Below are positions 13,463-23,486 of a stretch of 64,000 nt of DNA, piece after piece. Below the pieces are notes generated by a model, which had not been told where the DNA came from, searched no databases, and saw nothing but the letters and a program-made list of their open reading frames with translations. Every line of letters starts with the position of its first letter. Position 1 is the first letter of the stretch. The stretch comes from Hippasteria phrygiana (taxonomy: Eukaryota > Echinodermata > Asteroidea > Valvatida > Goniasteridae): NCBI GenBank assembly GCA_037893225.1, contig JAZGUH010000615.1, forward strand, positions 434,001-498,000, read 5' to 3'. Made by a program: the position numbers and the translations under genes.

Positions 13463-15180
13463 GCCTAAATGGAACATCTAAATATTACAACCAATTTACA
13501 ACTTCTTCAAACATGACCTTGGCGTTGGCAATTTACCCCCTCTAAAACTGCAATGACGGTTTAAGGACTTTTGTACGGATCGCTCGAAAATAGGTTATGT
13601 TGTAATGTAAGGATATGTTGCACTGCATGCACAAGGCGGGCTTTCCGTAAAAGGTTCTATGTAAATTGTCCATAGAAGCAAACTGCATTAAGTTTGTGTT
13701 TAATACTTTGGTGCTTCATAGGGTTGGCCTTGGGGTTTTTCTTTGTGATTTAAATATGATTTGAAAGGGTTTGAGTGATTTTTATTGTTCTGTTTATCGC
13801 CATTGGTGATTTGTTCATTTGGTTATTTCAGGAATTGTGCATTGAAATGAGGTTTCATGATTCAATACAGTTCAATTATTCTAAAACTGTTCATGCGGAG
13901 TTGAAACCGAATTTGCTCATGACAACATTGTAAACAGCAATATTTCAGAGACAACGAGGGTGTTGTTATGACGCCAAGTTTTGGGGTACAAATCGAAGCA
14001 ATTTCTCGTTTAATTGAGGTAAATTTTCATTTTTTGCACTTAAATAAGTGGCATTTGTATAACATAATAAAAGCGACATTTCCAATACTCTGATGGATTT
14101 TTTTATTGATATTGGTACACGACAATATGCACAATTCTTTGACTTTTATCATGAGTAATACAGCAAAATCATATATTCTGTACATCTTAAACTATGTACA
14201 TCAGTTACAATAAATACGATAGTTAAAAAATGATTTTCCAGAGGGTGAAATGGTAAAATGAGGTACTGTATATACAGTTATAATTGATTGAAAATGTTAT
14301 GCTTTGTTTACAGATACAAATTCTTAGACAGAGAAGCCTAAATATGAATCAATACTTTCTCCTCGGATAGTTTCCTCTAAACCTGTTCACTAGAAATTTG
14401 AGAATCGTTGTTAATTAAATCGAAGAAGTTTTAAACGCTTTAGCAATATGATCCATAATCTACAGGCACCGCACGAATGAATACACAAATAAACAAATGT
14501 TGTTGTTGCTGCAGTAAGTCCCTCTGAAATTATACGTCTTTAAAATATTTTAAACAATGGCTATGATTATAAAATGATCTTTAAAAAAGCAGACAAGTTG
14601 TATAACGAATGACGAACGACGATAATACGTACCACATTTTGAATACTTGGTACAGTAATAAATGGCTGATGATATTAGCGTTTATAATGAGCTTTTCCAG
14701 CGTTTAACAGGATTAAAGCTCTTCGTGTGATGTAATTATCCCGCATTTTACTGTATAATTCATCCTCCGATCCATCTCAACTCCCGTACTGATGTTCCCG
14801 ACTGTAATAACTGTCCACGAATTATTACATGCATCCGCATAGGTTCCCATGATAATCATGGATGGGGAGAGGTAAATATAAAAACGCCCTTTCAATGGGC
14901 ACAGTGTGATACAATCTCAAATTAAGGCTTCAAAAGAGGGGAATTCGAGATTCTCCCCATTCAGCAACGACGTTTAAGTATAGCCGCGTCGGGTTTGAAT
15001 TGTATTCCCGACAAAATGGCATAAACAACAAATCCGACAAATTAGGCCCAGTTGTGTTGTGGTCTTGCAGAAAAAGAAAAAAATGTCTACAGTTGTAGAG
15101 CGTGGTAATGGAGAAAGTAACCAAAAACTACTGCCTGCAATTACTTTGAGCCCAACGGCTACCTTTCAAAGACACCAGTA
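13463..15180. other. Gene-free stretch after the 13085 ORF
   Basis: AT-rich sequence with stops in all frames, probably including the 3' UTR of the 13085 ORF if that is expressed (AATAAA at 14066-14071). The octamer TAGGCCTA overlaps the ORF stop at 13460. No repeats or RNA genes were recognised. Confidence 0.5.
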
Positions 15181-15400
15181 CAGTACCGCCTTTTAGCAGT
15201 ATAGGCAACCAATCACTATCACACAGCTGTATTAAAGGTAATATACAACATTTGCGAACATTAAAAAACAAAACTACCGAATTATTATGAAATACCTTAC
15301 ATAACTTTAAGTAAATAATAGTCTCAATAATAGCCATTTTCAAGCAAAGTGGAATTTTGGTATCAATTTCCAGCGATGGTCGGCCGACCATCGTTGGAAA
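15181..15400 (-). repeat. Dispersed repeat ending in a CGATGGTCG palindrome, copy 1
   Basis: This segment matches, in opposite orientation, about 46653-46870. Shared words include AATATACAACATTTGC (complemented there as GCAAATGTTGTATAT) and ATACCTTAC/GTAAGGTAT. Its right end is a 34-bp palindrome (15367-15400) centred on GGTCGGCCGACC with one mismatch. The other copy carries the related GGTCGCCCGACC. No coding content. Confidence 0.7.
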
Positions 15401-15672
15401 TACTCCAGTTCTCCAACCTGACAATTCCCTGACGTCTATATATATATTGCTCCGTTTGTTTGAAGTAGGGTTAGGGAACCAGCCTACAAGAACATCATAT
15501 CTCTGGTTTCCCAGTATCTATGCACACAAAACTGTAAACAGGTCAGTGTTACAGTAGTTGCTCTAAAATGCTAACCCCAAATCCATTCATTTCTGAAAAT
15601 TACAGCAAAAGCAAATGTTGCATATGAACTTTAATTTTAATATTTCTCTATGCATCCGACATACATACCGGT

Positions 15673-15783
15673 AAGCCCCACCCCTTGGCCTATTAACCAA
15701 TCACAGCCGCAACTATATTCCGATAGTCGTGATGGATGTGTGTCGCGTGCAGCTGATTGGTTAATACGTCAAGGGTAGGGGCT
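15673..15783. repeat. MITE, TATTAACCAATCACAG family, copy 1
   Basis: The left end AAGCCCCACCCCTTGG, then TATTAACCAATCACAG, is mirrored at the right end by CTGATTGGTTAATACG, then AAGGGTAGGGGCT. The element is about 110 bp. A relative at 44972-45104 has the same layout and the shared ACAGCCGC(A/G)ACTATA word. Confidence 0.8.
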
Positions 15784-15824
15784 AAATATGAGACAATTGT
15801 CGTCAAGGATCACTAGTCGATTGG

Positions 15825-15931
15825 TTGCCAACCTCGTTAACATGGGTACAATCTTTCTGCCATGCATGTTGTTTCCCATCATGCCTTACCCGATCTAAAG
15901 GAACGCGCATGCAGCCCATGGAGGCGAGGAT
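15825..15931. repeat. Dispersed repeat (CCAACCTCGTTAMCATGGG family), copy 1
   Basis: About 105 bp resemble 37831-37937 in the same orientation and 37294-37387 in the opposite one: CCAACCTCGTTA at one end, CCCATGGAG and CGAGGA at the other, with a CATGTT...TTTCCCA...CATGCC core. It directly abuts the element at 15933. Confidence 0.8.
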
Positions 15932-15932
15932 A

Positions 15933-16053
15933 GGCCGTGTCCGAAACGGGATTCCAGAGCTACGGCTACATGTCTACCGTCAGCATGTGCCCATGTACAC
16001 GTATTTGCAACCGGCGAAGACCTAGACCTAGCCGTAGACACAAGATTCGGACC
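15933..16053. repeat. MITE-like inverted repeat, GGCCGTGTCC family, copy 2
   Basis: It starts GGCCGTGTCCGAA and ends TTCGGACCGG, with AGCTACGGCTA and TAGCCGTAG arms inside, as in the copy at 2590-2712 but more diverged. Confidence 0.65.
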
Positions 16054-16409
16054 GGCGACCATAGGTTGGTTGCTGACAAACCATGTATATGCGCATTCAA
16101 GCGCGGACTAGTTTAGTCCCACAAGGCCACCAGTTAAGAGGTTCCTTCTGCACGTGACCTGGTTTAGCTCGGAAACGTTTATATCTACGATCAGCGTAGG
16201 CTGGTTCCGGGTGGCTGATTAACCTGGTTGACTTGGCAGGCAAAGCTAGTTAGACAATACTGTTTTAACTATATAGACAGATCCTGGCCAAAGTGGGACC
16301 AAAATAGTGGTCACCCGGGACACATCCAATGCAGATATTCGAATGCTGCAAAGTAGGCTAACCGGATCACAGGCCTAGTGAGTGTGGCAAATTTACACCT
16401 CACTTACTA

Positions 16410-16641
16410 CTAAAACGTATCATCTGATGAATCTACAACGCTGATACCTATAAGGCTGGTCCGACACAAGAGGGCGGGCCTGCCATTGGCCACGGTCCGA
16501 TTGACGCCCGTGGTGGAGGTTGTAAGGGCATTGCTGGCCGTCGGCGTCAGGGGAATTCGTCTCCCTAGACCTTTGCTGTCATTCAAATTCTTGTTGCTGG
16601 GGACAAGGCAGCGAAACACTCGCTTGAAACCAGCTCGAAAT
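16410..16641 (-). CDS. Receptor gene B, coding exon 4 (C-terminal tail)
   Basis: This exon begins after CCTACAG. One base completes an Arg codon, then FRAGFKRVFRC (helix 8) and a Ser/Thr-rich tail of about 65 residues end at the stop 16410-16412. The tail holds many potential phosphorylation sites for receptor desensitisation. It aligns with the plus-strand exon at 841-1060 along its length, for example (T/I)PL(S/T)P, STSG/STTG, ANG(K/R) and SVVDS. Confidence 0.9.
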
Positions 16642-19600
16642 CTGTAGGATTTAACCCAAACAAATACGAAAAACAAACATTGCGTAAATTTTTTTGTCGG
16701 AATTTGAGAGGAAACCAAAGGAAGAGAAGGTCAAAATATTGTTTTCTTGGTTTTTATGCTAAAGAGTTGAAAGGTCCAGAGAGGCTTCGATCGGACTTTC
16801 TCTCTTCTACACTCTAATAACTCCCGGGTCAGATTTGTCCCAGATCCGGGTTCTATTTGGCCTTTTCCGGGTCAAAATGACACTTTTCCGGGTCAAAACA
16901 ACACTTTTCATGGTCAAAATGACACTTTTCAGGGTCAAACTGATACTTCTGTGACTCATTTCCGGGTCAAATTGACAGGCCAAATAAAACCCGGATACGG
17001 GTCAAATCTGACCCGGGAGTTTTTAGAGTGTAGCAGGATCTATGCTTTCGTTCAAGCAAAATTGTCTTCAAGGGCTAAGTGACACAAACTGAGAAATGAG
17101 GAAGGACACTAGCAATATGAGGATAAAGTCGTCTCGAGCCGATATGGCTCATCATGCTAGTATTTGTATTCAAATTCCTCGGAATTAAACCACTGATAAT
17201 ATTTCTATTCCCCCTGGACAGGATGCAAGTCCATCGCAGGTTACTTCCCATCTCTAGCTGGCACCCATTAATTTTGTACACCTGAGTGGAGAGGAACAAT
17301 TGTGATAATTGTCTTGCTCAAGAACACAAGTAATATTACCAGAACTTCGGTCCGGTATGCCAGACCGCTCGGCTACGACCGTTCACAGCACACAATGAGA
17401 GAAGGAAAATCGAAAGATGTGCTTTGGAAAGCAAGGTATGGGAAACAAGGGGTGATGGATCCCACCCAGAATGGCCAAAGTAAGGTTAATAGAGATGTCA
17501 TTTTGATACACAAGAGAATGTCGCGAATTCAGGCTAAAAAACTGTTATACTATTTCAGAAAACCAATGATTGTTCTGGTATGAAATGAAAGTTTTCCTTT
17601 TAACTTTTTGGCTCAACAGCTCTTGAAATGCATTTGTTTAAACACACCTGTCGTCTGGTGTTGTTCAAAGCTTTGCACTGTCGAGTAAAAAGTAGGGAAG
17701 TAGGTTTGCGGATACACCATGAAAGTCTCCTGAAGACGAACAGAGCACACTGTTCGAAACGTCGAGATCATACTCTCACCACCGGCTCTTTTCAGAGTCA
17801 ACATTTTCTCAAAAAGAGATATCTTTCCACGGAGTATACCCACAAACCTACTTCTATATAGCCTACATACCTGTCGTTGAGCCAACAGTAGATAAATGGG
17901 TTGTACATGGAACTGCTCATCGCCAAGGTCCAGATTGTGAAATATATGTGAAGAGCGTATGACTTCGTGTAAATGTCGGAGTCCAGAAAAGCAAGAAACT
18001 GGTAGATATGGAGCGGGAACCAACACACAGCAAACACGGCTATGACGAGGACAATCATCTTCACGACCTGTATAGGGCACCAGCGACAACAGTCGATTTG
18101 GTTCAAATTCAATTCAATGACAGATTCTTGAGACGCTGGTGACAGTAGACATACCGGTCCCTTTTCATTGTTTTCACAAGTCGTGCGCATGCTCAGTTCT
18201 ACGCGCACATGCTCAGAACCATGCGCGCATGCTCAACTACCAATGTATGTCTGCTGCCACCAGCGTCTCAAAAGTCTCCCATTCAAATCGGCGCTGTCCG
18301 TGTTCACGTTTTATTTCTCTATGGTTTCCCGAGACAAATACTTTACCCTTCCGTTTCTTGAAATGCTAAAAACCAAGGGCGTAGATTCAAGTCTACGAGT
18401 GGGCTGGGATGATGTTGAAATTCCCGAAGCCCGCCGACAGTGAAAATTTCGAAAAACGCGGGGGCAGGTATCAGACATTTTCTAGCACAAATAGGCGCTG
18501 TTTATATACACGCTGTTATTATCCATATACACGCATTCCCTCATTTTAACACTCTCCGGTGCTTCCACTTTCAATTCAAGGAAATTTCCTTATTTTAAGG
18601 AAATTTTTCCTTTCGAAGGAATTTTTAAGGAAATGAAAAAAACTAAGTAAATTTTCAGGAAATCCCCCAAATCTAAGGAAATCCTAAGGAAATTATTAAA
18701 ATATGCGCAAATTCTACAATATTCTCCCAAAATGAGTGGCAAATTCTACAACATTCTCCAAATTAGCTGTTTTATTGAATGCCCTATCAGTTTAAGTGAC
18801 TTGAAACAAGACTATCCGAAGTTCATTCGTCAGCACGTAAAATACGCGCACGCGCCACTAATTACTAGCGCTTATTATTGGCTGAACAGGCTAGTCGCGC
18901 ATTGAATTATGAAATGACGTCCCGCTAACGAGCCGGATCGATATTCGCCGAATCCCGCCGATTCACTGGCGCCCTCAATTTTCTAACTTTCCGCGCATAA
19001 CGCAGCGATTGATTGTAGGCCTACAACCTCTGCTACCCTCTAGAACACAAGGAAAGCACTAATATTAGGCTTCTGGTGGTTTCAATAATATATAGTTTGT
19101 CCCGGAGATGCCATTTTCGCAGTGCATCATGGGAAAAGGTCGTCTACAGTTTTGACGATTCATGCCGTAATTTTATTTTGCGCTCTGCGAAAAAACCCTG
19201 TAATTTTACGTGATGAGTGGAACGCACCATGCAGAAGCCGATCTTAACTTTACAAAAATACCTCTCACAGAGAAACACTTGGTGGCGCTCTGCGTCGTAA
19301 TCTCACCTATTAAGGGGGTTTCTCTACTAAACCCCGGCTTGGGCTTGGGCTTGGGCTTCGGCTTCGTCTCCAACTATTCCCCAGCCCCATTGCCAATCTG
19401 AAGCCTTGAATACGTAAATAAATAAATAAACAGGCTCGGGCTCTGGATTAAAATATAAGATTTTGATGTACATTATAGCAAAAACAGTGTCCAAGATCTA
19501 CCCTGGCTTGGGCTTGGGCTTGGGCTTCGGCTTTGTCTCCAACTATTCCCCAGCCCCATTGCCAATCTGAAGCCTTGAATACGTAAATATATAAATAAAC

Positions 19601-22600
19601 AGGCTCGGGCTCTGGATTAAAATATAAGATTTTGATGTACATTATAGCAAAAACAGTGTCCAAGATCTTGCCAAATCTGGGGACATAAAATTGCACGAAG
19701 CCGAAGCCCGAGCCTAAGCCAGGGGTTAGGCTGAAAGGAATAACCTGACAGCCGCGAGCGTGACCCCTAACGAGGCTGTGCTTGACCGGAGGTAATGTCG
19801 CCTCCTTTGGTTTCAACCCCTTCCGCTCTCCCTTTCTCTCAACCTCGCACTCTGCATCTCATTTCCACCGTAACGAGTCCTCCAGCGCACTTTTACCTTC
19901 CGTTTCGCCTTGAGCTGCCTGGCTCGGTTGGGTATGTACTCCCCCAGCACGTCCCCTCGCCACAGCTTCACGCCAATCACGGTGTAGCAGCCTGCCAGTG
20001 TGGTCAATGGCAGGCAATACAAGAAGGTGAACGTGGCAACGTTGTAGCTGAACATGAGATGATTGATTGGAGTATTCACAATGATAATCAATATTATTGA
20101 TACCTGTTATTACGATAATAGGATACACAAAATTATAAAAGTGTCAAGTTGGCACATTGTCATGTTGTACAAACATAATTAGTATAAATTATTGAGCTTT
20201 AAATAAAATATCTTCACCGCTTTCACTTTTTCTATTTTCGAAAATGACAACACCTTTGCCATTTGCCAATCAACATGCCCGACCCTTCGGAAAAACGCTG
20301 ACGATATAAACAAACGGTCACAATAATGTGTTTGTAAAGATATTTCAGTTCATGATCAGTCACTGATGTAGATCAACGGATATACACGACTGACGAACAT
20401 TTGTATTGTGTTTGTTTCTTTATGGCATTTTTTATTTTATTTTTTTAAATCAATGATTTATACTAATTTTATATTATATAAAATTTAAATGACAGATTGA
20501 AATTAAAGTAAATTGGTGCGTAGTCGCCACTCAAAAAGTAAATTATATCGTTTTAAAACATATCTTGAAATACGAATTTTAGGAATTGTTTCTTATATCT
20601 TTTAATTTCCTGGTCATAAAACAACTATAATACGTCATTTTAAATGCAGAAAAGTTCACAAATATTACAATAATACGTTGACTGCAATGGGATGTTACAG
20701 CGTTTTGTTAAAATCGACATCAATGCAGCAGCGAGTACTGCGTAATCATTGATACGCAGTACCCGCTGCTGCATTGGATTCGAATCGGCCAGCCGACCCC
20801 GGCAAGCTCGGTGGTCGAGTGGTTAAGACGTCTGCACTAGTAAGCACAAAGTCGTAGGTTCGAATCCCGCCCGCGGTAAGCCTGTGAATTTTGTTCACAC
20901 AGGCTTCTCGGTGCTTCATTACGTCGGAAAAGGGCCAAAGAGAAAAATCTCTGTTCTTATTTACATCTTTAATAGAAGCACTTTGGCAACACGGTGTTTT
21001 TGTAGACGGGCTTGGGTTACGAGGCCAGAGGATACGCGATATGCGCCTACATCCGATGCAACCCCGTTTAAAAACACCAGAAACTGCCTCATCCAATGTT
21101 CATGTTGTAGTCGAGCCGCCTTTTCATGTAATCTTACGCCAAAGGGCTGACAGTTGTTCGTTTTTCAGATCGGTTTCCGTGGAGGTTGTTATCTTGGCCT
21201 TTGGGCCGTTTTAGCACGGAAATGAGATATATGGAATGCTTCTATGGTTAAATATGGTTAATCAGCAACAATGTCACAATATATTTATGTTCCTGTTAGT
21301 TTATAACATCGAAAGACGAGGCACGTGCGTTTGTAATCAATCTGGGTTTTTTAAACCGAATCTGTCACACCTCAGAAAACACTGCATGCATAGATTTACA
21401 CTGCAAAAATGTGGTGTTAGATTAACACCATGCCGTGTCTCTATTAATACGACGGCCATGACCGCGGTTTTGAAAAAGGACCACCTGGCCGGCTGTCGTC
21501 AATACGCGCATTCCTGCGCGTACTCAATCCATTGTTTAACTATTGTTTGTGTTATATACGTTTGGCTACACAAGCCAGTCTTGGCATACCAGCACCCCAT
21601 CAGTAACAGCCAGACTGACGGGGTTAAACTAATGATTCAATTAACCTTGTGTTGATTTCATGCCATCGTTTTTGCAGTACATGTACAGGAAGGTGCAGCA
21701 CGCATCCATTACTGTTGCCGAAGGAGTATTATTTTTCCCAACCTAAAAGGCTTACATACAACGAGCGATGAGTTTCACACCCTAGCTCACACAATGGGAC
21801 GATTATTATAGTAACGGTGCTAAACCATCACCAAGAATGGGGTGTGTCAAGTGCGTAAGTCATTTTCCCGAATTCCTGTATAGATCCAAGTTAGTGGCGG
21901 AGGGGCGCCAAGTGCTGCTCACGGTGAGGGGACCAGTTGGGAAACTCTTAACCGCCTACTCATAGAGGGTTGGAGGGTGTATTATGTGAACAAAGTGAAG
22001 CGGGGTTTCTGGTCCGGATCGAGACACCTGTGAATGTGGAGAACGGTATAAGGGCCATTTCCCTACTCGCCCGCAGCCTTCAGCAGTAACTATGGTTGAT
22101 GAACTGACGTTTATCGACCGTACTTCAGTGCGCCCGCTGCTGGAGGGCTAGCATTTTACAGTATGGACACCAGGGGCCAATTTCATAGAGCTGTTAAGCT
22201 TAGCATGAAAATGTCTTGCTTAATAAAAACAGGTTACCAGCCAAAAGTCCATGTAATTTTCATGCTAAGCAAACAACAGCTGAATGTCAGTCAAAAGCAA
22301 TATTCCACACATGGAAATCTGGTTTGTAATCCAGTTTTTATCAAGGAAGCATTCGCATGCTAAGCAAATTTTTGTGCTTAACAGCTTTATGAAATTGGCC
22401 CCAGATGACGACGGTGATCAATGCATTCTGATGTTAGAGTAATCTTATCATTGAGTCAAACTTATCATTGAGTACGGTATGGTGTATCAGTCTATAACGA
22501 AACAGTAAACAAAATACACTTCAAGCTGGAGACGTATCCTTCATCAATAAAGAAAAATATGTATGTCAGACAATCTTTACGCATGCCCATGCCTCTCGAG

Positions 22601-23486
22601 TTAAACCGCAAGGCATGGATCATGATACTACTCATGATATCCATCAATGATTACAGTTATAGTATTATGAGTCTGGTGCCCTCACGAGGTCATGCACGGA
22701 GTGGATAGGTCCGATTAGCAGTATTAATTTGGCTGGACGAAATTACGCGTGAAAGAGAATAATCCATTAGTTTTTTATCATCAAAACAAACCACAAGCAA
22801 AACTGACTAGGTAAGTCAACGAAAACTGGCAGGAACGGGACTTGAACCTGCTGTTCCATTTTTGGGGGGTTAACAATAAGAATAAAGCAGTGTACTTACG
22901 AAAATTCAGTCTGGCTGAATACTCCGTCGGGCCACACGACATAACAGTTGTGAATCGTCACGTCCCCGATGTACGTGAAGGTTATGATTCTGGAGTAGAA
23001 CAGGAGCGGACTGGCAAACACCGATGAACTTCCCCAGATGACAACGATCATGCAGACGATGTAGGACTTGGACAGGCGAGGGAGCAGCGGATGTACTATG
23101 GCACGGTAACGATCCACGGATACTGCTACCAGTGACAGCACACTAGCCGAGACGGACACCGTTCCAAAGAACCGGGCACACTTGCACATGACTGCTCCCA
23201 ACGCCCAGTTCTGGGTCACGATGTAGCTGGCCAGGAAAGGCATGCTCAAGGTTGCAACCAGGGCGTCTGCTACGGCCAGATTCAGCAGAAAGTAATTGGT
23301 CACGGTTCGCATTCGGGGATTGGTAGCCACGATCCATATAACAATTAGATTGCCCCCCGCAGCAATCACCATGATGGTCGTGCAGAAGACGGTCCACCAG
23401 ATGCGGGACTCCTTGTCCAGATTGTGGATAAAGGTAAAGTTGACCGCGTTGTGGTCTTGAATGCCACCGCTGTTTTGTCCTCCCAT
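16410..23486 (-). CDS. Tachykinin/neurokinin receptor-like GPCR, gene B (join of four exons)
   Basis: This is a complete rhodopsin-class neuropeptide receptor, predicted at 388 aa and acting at the plasma membrane through G proteins. Coding exons in transcript order are 23486-22900, 20047-19897, 18067-17871 and 16641-16410, with phases 2, 0 and 2 and GT-AG at every junction. Visible landmarks: N-glycosylation site NFT (16-18), GGN of TM1 (N46), LAVAD of TM2 (D74), W94/C101 before TM3, DRY (125-127), ECL2 C181 followed by VVWPDG, TM5 P209, CWFP of TM6 (261-264), NPFIY of TM7 (302-306), and helix 8 with C323. RMRTVTNYFLLNLA, WPDG, AKRKVVKM and MSSSMYNP point to the tachykinin receptor family. 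The likely ligand is a tachykinin-like amidated peptide (inference). The start is the ATG at 23486, as no in-frame ATG occurs upstream before a stop at 23553. Confidence 0.88.
16807..17033. repeat. MITE with CCGGGTCA tandem core
   Basis: The ends are inverted copies of about 55 bp: CTACACTCTAATAACTCCCG at the left, with the complement at the right finishing AGAGTGTAG. Inside are four imperfect tandem units of about 25 bp with the word GGGTCAAAATGACACTTTT. No ORF. It sits in intron 3 of receptor gene B. Confidence 0.9.
17080..17385 (-). mobile_element. tRNA-derived SINE
   Basis: Read on the minus strand, it opens with a tRNA-like head GTCGTAGCCGAGCGGTCTGG (A-box-like TAGCCGAGCGG). It continues with TTGAGCAAGACAATTA and has the body GCGATGGACTTGCATCCTGT, then CCAGGGGG. 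These words are typical of a SINE group I know from marine deuterostomes (knowledge recalled, not searched). It lies in intron 3 of the receptor, in the same transcriptional sense. The exact ends are approximate. Confidence 0.75.
17730..17768 (+). repeat. GAAGACGA...CGAAACGTCG repeat, copy 1
   Basis: CTGAAGACGAACAGAGCACA and CTGTTCGAAACGTCGAGATC match the short motif at 39985-40019 and, inverted, at 44750-44782. A motif of this form (GAAG...CGAAACGT) is common near the ends of Penelope-like and related elements. No reverse transcriptase is present here. It lies about 100 bases downstream of receptor exon 3, in its intron. Confidence 0.6.
17871..18067 (-). CDS. Receptor gene B, coding exon 3 (TM6-TM7)
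   Basis: The exon starts after CTATACAG with VVKMIV and runs through TM6 (CWFPLH), the short third extracellular loop (DSDIYTKSYA) and TM7 (MSSSMYNPFIY) to CWLND. It ends in AG before GTATGT. It is 197 bp long. The CWxP and NPxxY switches are intact, so the receptor looks functional. Confidence 0.95.
18130..18269. repeat. MITE-like inverted repeat with TGCGCATGCTCAG core, copy 1
   Basis: The ends GAGACGCTGGTGACAGTAGA and its complement ...GCTGCCACCAGCGTCTC enclose three imperfect 22-bp tandem units with the word CGCATGCTCAG. An inverted relative lies at 36608-36720. Its left end is only 62 bases from the exon 3 splice acceptor. Confidence 0.85.
18558..18690. repeat. AAGGAAAT low-complexity stretch
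   Basis: AAGGAAATTT / AAATTTCCTT words repeat about eight times in both orientations. This is simple self-complementary sequence in intron 2. Confidence 0.7.
19332..19728. repeat. GGCTTGGGC foldback element with internal 169-bp tandem duplication
   Basis: The left end CCCCGGCTTGGGCTTGGGC and the right end GCCCGAGCCTAAGCCAGGG are inverted copies. Inside, a 169-bp unit beginning CTTGGGCTTGGGCTTGGGC is present twice (19338 and 19507) with only a few differences. This suggests a very recent duplication within intron 2 of the receptor. Confidence 0.9.
19897..20047 (-). CDS. Receptor gene B, coding exon 2 (TM5)
   Basis: 151 bp starting after CATGTTCAG. The first base completes the Ser codon split from exon 1, then YNVATFTFLYCLPLTTLAGC forms TM5 (with the usual Pro), followed by YTVIGVKLW and a basic third intracellular loop ending KAKRK. 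The loop is short and rich in Arg/Lys, as in G-protein-coupling loops of this family. Confidence 0.95.
20721..20776. repeat. 24-8-24 hairpin
   Basis: Arms CAATGCAGCAGCGAGTACTG plus CGTA and the reverse complement, with one mismatch and an 8-base loop ATCATTGA. It sits 26 bases from the SINE head in intron 1. Confidence 0.9.
20802..20880 (+). mobile_element. tRNA-like SINE head
   Basis: GGTGGTCGAGTGGTTAAGAC provides an A box and D-arm, and GGTTCGAATCCCGCCCGC provides a B box and T-arm, 55 bp apart as in Leu/Ser-type tRNA. No proper anticodon stem or acceptor pairing is visible, and the sequence runs on into GCCTGTGAATTTTGTTCACA. It is therefore a SINE head or tRNA pseudogene rather than a tRNA gene. 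The body may extend to about 21213. Confidence 0.7.
21401..21677. repeat. MITE with CTGCAAAAA termini
   Basis: The left end CTGCAAAAATGTGGTGTTAG and the right end CGTTTTTGCAG are inverted, and TACA flanks both sides as a possible target-site duplication. The left part (GGTGTTAGATTAACACCATG) closely resembles the unit of the minisatellite at 34333-34914. Another fragment lies at 11650-11729. Confidence 0.8.
22173..22402. repeat. GGGGCCAATTTCAT foldback element, copy 1
   Basis: The ends GGGGCCAATTTCATAGAGCT and AGCTTTATGAAATTGGCCCC are inverted. The arms continue with GTTAAGC/GCTTAAC and several ATGCTAAGCA words, so nearly the whole 230 bp can fold back. Copies lie at 49190-49430 and, truncated, at 27408-27573. 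Confidence 0.92.
22829..22857 (-). repeat. tRNA-like 3' half
   Basis: On the minus strand AGCAGGTTCAAGTCCCGTTC plus CTGCC has a B box (GGTTCAAGTCC) and a T-arm followed by acceptor-like bases. No A box precedes it, so it is a truncated SINE or tRNA relic. Confidence 0.4.
22900..23486 (-). CDS. Receptor gene B, coding exon 1 (N-terminus to ECL2)
   Basis: 587 bp encode the first 195 residues plus two bases of Ser196. It holds a short extracellular N-terminus with one NFT glycosylation site and no signal peptide, TM1 to TM4, and the second extracellular loop with the conserved Cys and VVWPDG. It ends TTTTC before GTAAGT. The DRY motif is intact. The exon is GC-richer than the introns around it. 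Confidence 0.95.

Larger units (their letters stand above)
16642..17870 (-). other. Receptor gene B intron 3
   Basis: The donor is GTATGT at 17870-17865 and the acceptor CAG is at 16644-16642, phase 2. The intron hosts a MITE (16807-17033), a tRNA-derived SINE (about 17080-17385) and a GAAGACG...CGAAACGTC repeat (17730-17768). The same intron position exists in paralog A. Confidence 0.85.
18068..19896 (-). other. Receptor gene B intron 2
   Basis: The donor is GTAAAAG after ...AAACGGAAG at 19897 and the acceptor CAG is at 18070-18068, phase 0. It contains an inverted repeat 62 bases from the acceptor (18130-18269), an AAGGAAAT-rich stretch (18558-18690) and a GGCTTGGGC foldback with a tandem duplication (19332-19728). 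Confidence 0.85.
20048..22899 (-). other. Receptor gene B intron 1
   Basis: The donor GTAAGTACA is at 22899-22891 and the acceptor CAG at 20050-20048, phase 2. It carries a hairpin (20721), a tRNA-derived SINE (20802), a MITE (21401), a foldback element (22173) and, near exon 1, a tRNA-like 3' half (22829). No additional exon was recognised. Confidence 0.85.

Noticed and set aside
17613..18208. Extra open frames overlapping receptor exon 3, including sequence upstream of its acceptor
   Set aside because: The GPCR frame joins precisely at CAG 18070-18068 and GTATGT 17870. The other frames are shadows or intron read-through.
20802..20880. Possible functional tRNA gene
   Set aside because: A and B boxes are present, but the anticodon and acceptor stems do not pair, so it fits a SINE head.
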